Assembly (NCBI GenBank): GCA_902470915.1
Contig: CABRIB010000029.1
Coordinates: forward strand, 1-20,024
Direction of reading: 5' to 3'
DNA from: an uncultured Collinsella sp.
Lineage (GTDB): Bacteria; Actinomycetota; Coriobacteriia; Coriobacteriales; Coriobacteriaceae
Length of the DNA: 20,024 nt
Position numbers and translations under genes: made by a program. A model generated the notes under the pieces. It was given only the letters and a program-made list of their open reading frames with translations. It made no database searches and had not been told where the DNA came from. This document shows positions 15,801-20,024 of this stretch, one piece after another; position 1 is the stretch's first letter; each line of letters begins with the position of its first letter.

Positions 15801-16346
15801 GTGCGCGTACTCAAACGAGCCCTAGCGATTGTGTATCTTGCCACCGCCATCGTGGCGCTGGGTACGCTTGTCTGCCAGTTTTGGGGGCCGTATACGTATC
15901 GCTTTATGCTGCTGATGCGCGACCCCATGCCGCGCATTGTCGTGACGGCATGCGGCGGAGTTGTGGCGATCGGCGTGCTGGTAAGCTTCTTCCGCCTGAT
16001 GTTTGCCCGTCGCGAGCCGTCCTGTGTGCATCCGGCGGGGGAGCGCAATATCGAGGTTACCCTTGCGGCGCTTTCTTCGTGTGCCAGGGCTGCTGCCGAG
16101 CGCGACGACCGCGTGATGGTCGAGCATGTCGAGGCCCGCGTCCAAGGCCCCGACGATTCGCGCGTCCGATTTAAGGTCGAGGCTATCGCGCTTGACGATA
16201 AGGACGTGGCATCTCTGGCTACTGCGATGCAGCAGCGCATCGAAGAAGCTTGCGACACCATGCTCGGCACGCCGGGTACGACCACGCGCGTCCGTTTTTT
16301 GCCGTCCAAGACTACCGTCCAGACCGTGGAGGTTTCCGGTGAGTGA
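15801..16346 (+). CDS. AmaP-like alkaline-shock membrane anchor protein
   Basis: 181 residues from a GTG start with AAGGGAG upstream. Two membrane helices (about 7-27 and 45-66) are followed by a cytoplasmic domain of about 110 residues. Its alternating strands and helix (NIEVTLAAL, RVRFKVEAIALDD, ATAMQQRIEEACDTML) resemble the Asp23-like part of AmaP. In Gram-positive bacteria AmaP anchors Asp23 to the membrane. Immediate linkage to DUF2273 and Asp23 genes is the strongest support, since sequence conservation alone is modest. It overlaps the next gene by 8 bases. Confidence 0.68.
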   Translation: MRVLKRALAIVYLATAIVALGTLVCQFWGPYTYRFMLLMRDPMPRIVVTACGGVVAIGVLVSFFRLMFARREPSCVHPAGERNIEVTLAALSSCARAAAERDDRVMVEHVEARVQGPDDSRVRFKVEAIALDDKDVASLATAMQQRIEEACDTMLGTPGTTTRVRFLPSKTTVQTVEVSGE

Positions 16347-16716
16347 TACCAATCAAGATAAGACTGCTCGTACGCCGCGCCTGACGATTGACCAGAGCGC
16401 CACACCGGCGAGCGAACCTGTTGATTCCAAAGCAGAGGCAACCGAGTTACAAGACGCGGCAGCCGCGGATTTTGACGAGGCTATGGGTCTCATCAAGGGT
16501 ACGGGCGCTGCCATCTGGAGCTATGCTGTGCGTCATCCCAACACCACGCTCGGCGCCGTCGCTGGCTTTATCCTCGCTGTGTTGGTGCTCACGTTGGGCC
16601 TGTGGGACACGCTCGTCATTGCATTCTTCGTGCTGATCGGCGCTGTGATCGGCCAAATTCGCGACGGCGAGAACGGGATCGTCAACTTCTTCGGCCGTCT
16701 GTTTAGCGGTCGCTAA
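16339..16716 (+). CDS. DUF2273 family small membrane protein
   Basis: 125 residues from GTG 16339, with GGAGG (16328-16332) at 6-base spacing, inside the end of the AmaP-like gene. The frame is open further upstream, but only this start has an RBS. An acidic, disordered N-terminus of about 55 residues precedes HPNTTLGAVAGFILAVLVLT, a short turn and a second helix ending IGAVIGQIRDGENG. This two-helix hairpin is the DUF2273 pattern. Usual family members are only about 60-80 residues, so the N-terminal extension is unusual. It is regularly found with Asp23 and AmaP, but its function is unknown. Confidence 0.8.
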   Translation: MSDTNQDKTARTPRLTIDQSATPASEPVDSKAEATELQDAAAADFDEAMGLIKGTGAAIWSYAVRHPNTTLGAVAGFILAVLVLTLGLWDTLVIAFFVLIGAVIGQIRDGENGIVNFFGRLFSGR

Positions 16717-16760
16717 TATGTATTCGACTGTCGCATCCGCGGCAGGCATAAGGAGGAACC

Positions 16761-17276
16761 ATGGCTTTTAATACGAAGGTCGATGTAGCCGATACCGAGC
16801 TCGAGGAGAACGAAGCGGTCGTCGCCGAAGCCGAGGATGTGACGCTCGAGGACGAGGCTCTTGTCGAGGCCGAGTCCGATGAGGATGAGGACGACGAGGA
16901 GGCGGACGAGTCCGAGGACTCGCTGACCTATTCCAACGGTGTGATCGAGAAGATCGTTGCCATGGCCACTCGCGAGGTTCCGCACGTTCTGGGCATGAAG
17001 GGTAATCTCATGCATTTTGTGCAGGAGCAGTTTGGTGCCGAGAATCTGACCAAGGGCGTGACGGTCGAGGTCACCGACGATAATCGCGTGGTCGTCAACA
17101 TCTCCGTCATTATCGAGTACGGCGCCTATGCGCCCGCGATATTCGACGATGTCAAGGCGCGCGTCACTGAGCGCCTTGCCGCGATGACCGGCCTTGAGGT
17201 GGCGGGCGTCAACCTGCGCATCGAGGACGTCATCACCCCCGAGGAGTACGAGCACCGCACCAGCCAGCACGAATAA
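16761..17276 (+). CDS. Asp23/Gls24 family envelope stress protein
   Basis: 171 residues with a strong Shine-Dalgarno, AAGGAGG. Residues 10-55 are a nearly continuous acidic tract (many Glu/Asp, including EDEDDEEADE). Residues 57-165 form the Asp23 domain: YSNGVIEKIVAMATREVPHV, VTVEVTDDNRVVVNISVIIE, YGAYAPAIFDDVKARV and VAGVNLRIEDVI. Asp23 proteins accumulate under alkaline or cell-envelope stress and sit beneath the membrane with AmaP. It is the third gene of the operon, 44 bases after DUF2273. A hairpin element and a terminator follow. Confidence 0.92.
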   Translation: MAFNTKVDVADTELEENEAVVAEAEDVTLEDEALVEAESDEDEDDEEADESEDSLTYSNGVIEKIVAMATREVPHVLGMKGNLMHFVQEQFGAENLTKGVTVEVTDDNRVVVNISVIIEYGAYAPAIFDDVKARVTERLAAMTGLEVAGVNLRIEDVITPEEYEHRTSQHE

Positions 17277-17280
17277 CCTT

Positions 17281-17306
17281 CCAAAAAGGGACAGGTTTGT
17301 TTTGGC
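17281..17306 (+). repeat. Hairpin element with GGGACAGG core after asp23
   Basis: CCAAAA (17281-17286) and TTTTGG (about 17299-17304) form the arms around AGGGACAGGTTTG. The core GGGACAGG is shared with the element at 12406. It begins four bases after the Asp23 stop codon. The true terminator lies further on at 17330. Confidence 0.55.
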
Positions 17307-17329
17307 AGGTTTTATCTGCGAAAACGTTA

Positions 17330-17373
17330 AACGGCCGACCGTGCAAGCAAAAGCGTGGCCGGCCGTTATTTGT
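17330..17373 (+). terminator. Rho-independent terminator of the Asp23 operon
   Basis: AACGGCCG (17330-17337) pairs with CGGCCGTT (17360-17367), extendable inward with weaker pairing, followed by TTATTTGT. It lies about 55 bases after the Asp23 stop and before the promoter region of the YitT gene. Confidence 0.8.
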
Positions 17374-17413
17374 ATGCCCCCCGATGTAGGCATACCGCTC
17401 GTCTAACTAGGGG

Positions 17414-17441
17414 TTGCAATCGTCGCGTTCCGCGTTACCCT
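17414..17441 (+). promoter_or_regulatory. Possible promoter of the YitT-family gene
   Basis: TTGCAA (17414-17419) and TACCCT (17436-17441) are 16 bases apart, giving a start about 35 bases before the ATG at 17485. Because a terminator precedes it, the gene needs its own promoter, which adds some weight. Confidence 0.4.
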
Positions 17442-17484
17442 AATGGGCGCATTGTTTCCAAATTGTTAACGAGGGGTTGCCGTA

Positions 17485-18507
17485 ATGGCTGACGAGCACG
17501 AAACAGAAAGCAAGGCATGGGCGATTGAGGCCGCCGCGGCAGAGGCGGCATCGCGTGCTGCCGAGGAGATGCATCGTCCTCCCGTGGTGCCGATGGAGCG
17601 CGTGGTTGATCGCACCGATATCGAGCGCGGCGAGCGTGCCGGTCAAAAGCGCAGCCAGGAGCCGGGCTTCCCGCGCTTTTTTGCCGAGCTCAATCTGGGC
17701 CTGATTCTTACGGCCTTTGCCATCGTTGCGTTTAAAACCCCTAATCACTTTGCTTTTGGCGGCACCTCGGGCGTGTCGGTCATTCTGTCCACGCTGTTCC
17801 CGACCCTGCCCGTCGGCGTCTTTATGTGGATTATCAACGCGGTTCTCGTCGTTTTGGGCTTTATCTTTTTGGAGCGCAAGGCAATCCTGTGGAGCGTCTT
17901 CGCCTCGTTTGCGCTGTCCGCCTATGTTTCGCTGTTTGAGCTTTTTATTCCGACCGATGTCTCTCTGACGGGTGATATGTGGCTCGACCTGTGCTTTGCC
18001 GTCATCTTGCCGGCGCTTGGCAGCGCTATTGTCTTTGACATCGGCGCCTCGACGGGTGGCACGGACATTCTTGCCATGATCCTCAAGCGCCGTACGACGC
18101 TCGAGATTGGCCGTGCCCTGCTGCTGGTCGATATCGGCATCGTGACCATCGCGGCCTTTTTGTATGGCCCGCGTGTCGGTCTGTATTGCGTGCTCGGCCT
18201 GTTTGCCAAGACGCTTGTGGTCGACAAAGCCATTGAGAGCATTCACCTGCGCAAAGTCTGCACGGTCATTTGTTCCGAGCCCCTTAAGGTCGAGGAGTTT
18301 ATCGTCAAGCATCTCAACCGCACGGCGACCATCAGCCGCGGCTACGGTGCCTTCTCGGGCAAGTGCGTGACGGTGATTATGAGCGTGCTGAGCCGTCGCG
18401 AGGCCGTGCAGCTGCGCCGTTATGCGCGCGAGGTCGATCCGGGTGCCTTTATCACGATCGTCGACAGCTCCGAGATCGTCGGCAAGGGCTTCCGCGGAAC
18501 GAACTAG
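17485..18507 (+). CDS. YitT family membrane protein (DUF161 + DUF2179)
   Basis: 340 residues. The first 65 are hydrophilic and Ala/Glu-rich, an extension beyond the usual about 280-290-residue family length. Residues about 66-260 hold five or six membrane helices, with FAFGGTSGVSVIL and FDIGASTGGTDILAMIL, two Gly-rich segments typical of YitT. Residues about 262-335 form the soluble DUF2179 domain (KVCTVICSEPLKVEEFIVK, then AFSGKCVTVIMSVLSRREAV). The transported substrate of the family is unknown. The start ATG has a GAGGGG about nine bases upstream. The gene is monocistronic by its surroundings: terminator before, 149-base gap after. Confidence 0.9.
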   Translation: MADEHETESKAWAIEAAAAEAASRAAEEMHRPPVVPMERVVDRTDIERGERAGQKRSQEPGFPRFFAELNLGLILTAFAIVAFKTPNHFAFGGTSGVSVILSTLFPTLPVGVFMWIINAVLVVLGFIFLERKAILWSVFASFALSAYVSLFELFIPTDVSLTGDMWLDLCFAVILPALGSAIVFDIGASTGGTDILAMILKRRTTLEIGRALLLVDIGIVTIAAFLYGPRVGLYCVLGLFAKTLVVDKAIESIHLRKVCTVICSEPLKVEEFIVKHLNRTATISRGYGAFSGKCVTVIMSVLSRREAVQLRRYAREVDPGAFITIVDSSEIVGKGFRGTN

Positions 18508-18565
18508 CACAGACGTATTTAACGAACCGCCTGCTGGCGCCGTGTATCTTGCAAATCGGTCATCT

Positions 18566-18596
18566 TTGAGTATTTGATCCCACATTGGGCGATAAT
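18566..18596 (+). promoter_or_regulatory. Possible promoter of the zinc-ribbon membrane protein
   Basis: TTGAGT (18566-18571) and GATAAT (18591-18596) are 19 bases apart, about 60 bases before the ATG at 18657. Both boxes deviate from consensus and the spacer is long, so this is only a candidate. Confidence 0.25.
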
Positions 18597-18656
18597 GATG
18601 CTAAAGACATCGTTTGCGATCCAAGTGATTCGTTCAAGATACGAAGGGATGATTCT

Positions 18657-19964
18657 ATGTTCTGCTCGCAGTGTGGCGCCCCCATGGGCGATAACGACAA
18701 GTTCTGCGGCGCGTGTGGTGCTCCTAATGCCGGTGCCGCTGGCCCCGCTCCCCAGGGACAGCCCCAGCCCCAGCAGTTTGTTCCGCAACCGCCCGTGGCG
18801 AATGCGCCAAAGGGCTGTGTGGCTCAGGCGTTCCAAGATATGACCAAGACTCCGGGCGTGCTTCAGCGTGTATGCCAAATCGCGTTTTTGCCGGCGCTGA
18901 TTTGCGTTGTGTCGGTGCTCGTGTTGTTTATTCCCGTTATTGGCGGCATTGCGGCTGCTATCGGCTTTTTGGCAGCTTGCATTGCGAGCGTGTGCGGTTC
19001 GGGCTTTGGTATCGAGTGGGGTCGCGATCTGTCGCTTAAGGTCGATGACGGCATGGACCGTCCACTCATGCGTTCCACGTCGTTTGGTCTCGGAGTCTTT
19101 TCGAGCGTTATTTCGGTCGTGCTCGAGGTTATCGCTGCCATTCCCGTTATCGGTGTAGTGCTTTCGCTGGTGGAGGGCGTGGTAATTGGCGCCGCGGGCT
19201 CGTATTCTTATTACGGCTCTTATGCGCTCGAGGCTGCGCTGTTCGGTTCGCTCGGCCTGCTTGTCCTGGCGCTAATTGCCTCGGCGATTCTGGGTGTCTT
19301 CTTTAAGATGTTCGCCGACATCGCCGTGATGCACTTTGCGGGGACCGGTCGCGTCGAGAGCGCGTTTTCGCTCGATAAGGTCTGGGCGGCGTTTAAGCAC
19401 AACAAGACCAAGCTGTTCTGTGCTTCGTTCCTTCCCGAGTTTTTGACGGGCCTGGTCGCCAACGTTGCCACATGGATCTTGACGGTCGTCTTTGGCGCCA
19501 TTGCCTCTGTCGGTATGTATAGCTACTACTATCGTCCTACGGGTATTGAGGCAATTGTTACCGGCGGTGGCGTCACGCTCGCGCTGTTCTTGGTGCTGGT
19601 CGCTTTCGTCACCGTATTTCTTACGGTCTTTGGAAAGATGCTCAAGCATCGTGCCGTTGGCTATTGGGTTGCACGTTATGCAAGCGAGTGGGCCGACGAG
19701 GACAAGGACGACGTCCTGACTTTTGTATTGCCCTTCGAGAAGAAGTCCGCTCCCTCGGGTTACAGCGCTCCGGATGCTTCGCCGGCGCCTGCACCCGCTC
19801 CCGCGACCGAGTCTGAGCCGGCGCCCGAGTCTGAGACGGCATCTGAGCCCGAGCCTGCGCCCGAGCCTGCGCCTGAGCCTGAGCCGGCACCTGCACCTGA
19901 GCCGGCACCTGCACCTGAGTCGGCGTCCGAGCCAAGCTCCGACGAGGAACCTCAGGACGAGTAG
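18657..19964 (+). CDS. Zinc-ribbon membrane protein with Glu/Pro-rich tail (DUF4013-like)
   Basis: 435 residues. It opens with a four-Cys zinc ribbon (FCSQCG and FCGACG; Cys3, 6, 17, 20) and a Pro/Gln linker. A membrane domain of about 300 residues follows, with roughly six helices, including a Gly-rich pair and a pair around SAILGVFFKMFADIAVMHFA. This layout resembles DUF4013 proteins, whose function is unknown. The last about 60 residues are almost only Ala, Pro, Glu and Ser (APAPAPA to SSDEEPQDE), encoded in part by 18-bp tandem repeats. The start is the ATG at 18657, after GAAGGGAT and opening on the zinc ribbon. An earlier TTG at 18585 in frame has no RBS. Confidence 0.75.
   Translation: MFCSQCGAPMGDNDKFCGACGAPNAGAAGPAPQGQPQPQQFVPQPPVANAPKGCVAQAFQDMTKTPGVLQRVCQIAFLPALICVVSVLVLFIPVIGGIAAAIGFLAACIASVCGSGFGIEWGRDLSLKVDDGMDRPLMRSTSFGLGVFSSVISVVLEVIAAIPVIGVVLSLVEGVVIGAAGSYSYYGSYALEAALFGSLGLLVLALIASAILGVFFKMFADIAVMHFAGTGRVESAFSLDKVWAAFKHNKTKLFCASFLPEFLTGLVANVATWILTVVFGAIASVGMYSYYYRPTGIEAIVTGGGVTLALFLVLVAFVTVFLTVFGKMLKHRAVGYWVARYASEWADEDKDDVLTFVLPFEKKSAPSGYSAPDASPAPAPAPATESEPAPESETASEPEPAPEPAPEPEPAPAPEPAPAPESASEPSSDEEPQDE
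19881..19916 (+). repeat. Two tandem copies of an 18-bp repeat in the Glu/Pro tail
   Basis: The unit GAGCCGGCACCTGCACCT occurs at 19881-19898 and again, identical, at 19899-19916, encoding Glu-Pro-Ala-Pro-Ala-Pro. Shorter degenerate six-base units (GAGCCT, GAGCCG, GCGCCC) surround it from about 19790. Copy-number change would keep the frame and only lengthen or shorten the tail. Confidence 0.8.
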
Positions 19965-19976
19965 CCATGCCGTCTG

Positions 19977-19998
19977 CCATTTGGGGACGGGGTAGAAA
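19977..19998 (+). repeat. Truncated hairpin element with GGGGACGGGG core
   Basis: CCATTT (19977-19982) then GGGGACGGGGTAG then AAA (19996-19998). The AAA would be the start of a complementary arm AAATGG, but the genomic read ends here at the adapter. It begins 12 bases after the stop of the zinc-ribbon gene and shares its core with 11054-11086. Confidence 0.5.
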
Positions 19999-20024
19999 CT
20001 GTCTCTTATACACATCTCCGAGCC
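19999..20024. other. Nextera transposon adapter (library artefact)
   Basis: CTGTCTCTTATACACATCT (19999-20017) is the Tn5 mosaic-end adapter used in Nextera libraries, and CCGAGCC continues into the standard read-2 adapter. It is not genomic. Open frames that begin in it on the minus strand carry the familiar artefact starts MCIRDS and MYKRQ. Confidence 0.97.

Noticed and set aside
17440..18585. 381-codon minus-strand open frame opposite the YitT gene
   Set aside because: Charged, featureless shadow of a clear membrane protein gene on the plus strand.
19272..20015. Minus-strand open frames beginning MCIRDS and MYKRQ
   Set aside because: Their starts lie in the Nextera adapter and the rest is the antisense of the zinc-ribbon protein gene.

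Overview
The window looks like a contig end from a high-GC, gut-type actinobacterium of the class Coriobacteriia, most likely Collinsella or a close relative. This is inferred from GC-rich coding DNA, an actinobacterial LAxTG-type sorting signal, an AmaP/DUF2273/Asp23 operon, and proteins of Coriobacteriia type (DUF6020-like, zinc-ribbon/DUF4013-like). No rRNA, tRNA, CRISPR array, integrase or intact insertion sequence was seen.

Layout. 1-1242: a structured leader followed by a 3-hydroxyacyl-CoA dehydrogenase. 1330-1800: the C-terminal remnant of an aryl-sulfate sulfotransferase, with a good ribosome binding site and ATG that are out of frame with it. 1951-2440: a 12-codon leader ORF abutting a small membrane-anchored protein. 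2566-3705 (minus): a DUF389 membrane protein carrying an EF-hand-like loop, with its own terminator. 4013-7467: a very large Ala-rich coiled-coil cell-wall protein with an embedded CAP/SCP domain and a C-terminal LAQTG sorting signal. Its reading frame is broken by a run of eight G just after the signal peptide. 7669-9372 (minus): an OPT-family transporter. 9565-12405: housekeeping genes coaX, a dCMP deaminase, an Nfu Fe-S scaffold and lgt. 12480-14663: a DUF6020-like membrane protein. 14828-15634: YebC. 15801-17276: an AmaP-like / DUF2273 / Asp23 envelope-stress operon. 17485-18507: a YitT-family protein. 18657-19964: a zinc-ribbon DUF4013-like membrane protein with a Glu/Pro-rich tail.

The two signals most worth following are the poly-G tract in the surface protein, and a family of short hairpin elements with a GGGAC(A/G)GG core. 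The tract has the form of a phase-variation switch: 8 G is OFF, 9 or 6 G would be ON. The hairpin elements sit just after stop codons at four places. The last 26 bases (19999-20024) are Nextera transposon adapter, not genomic DNA, so the genomic sequence ends at 19998 inside one of those elements.
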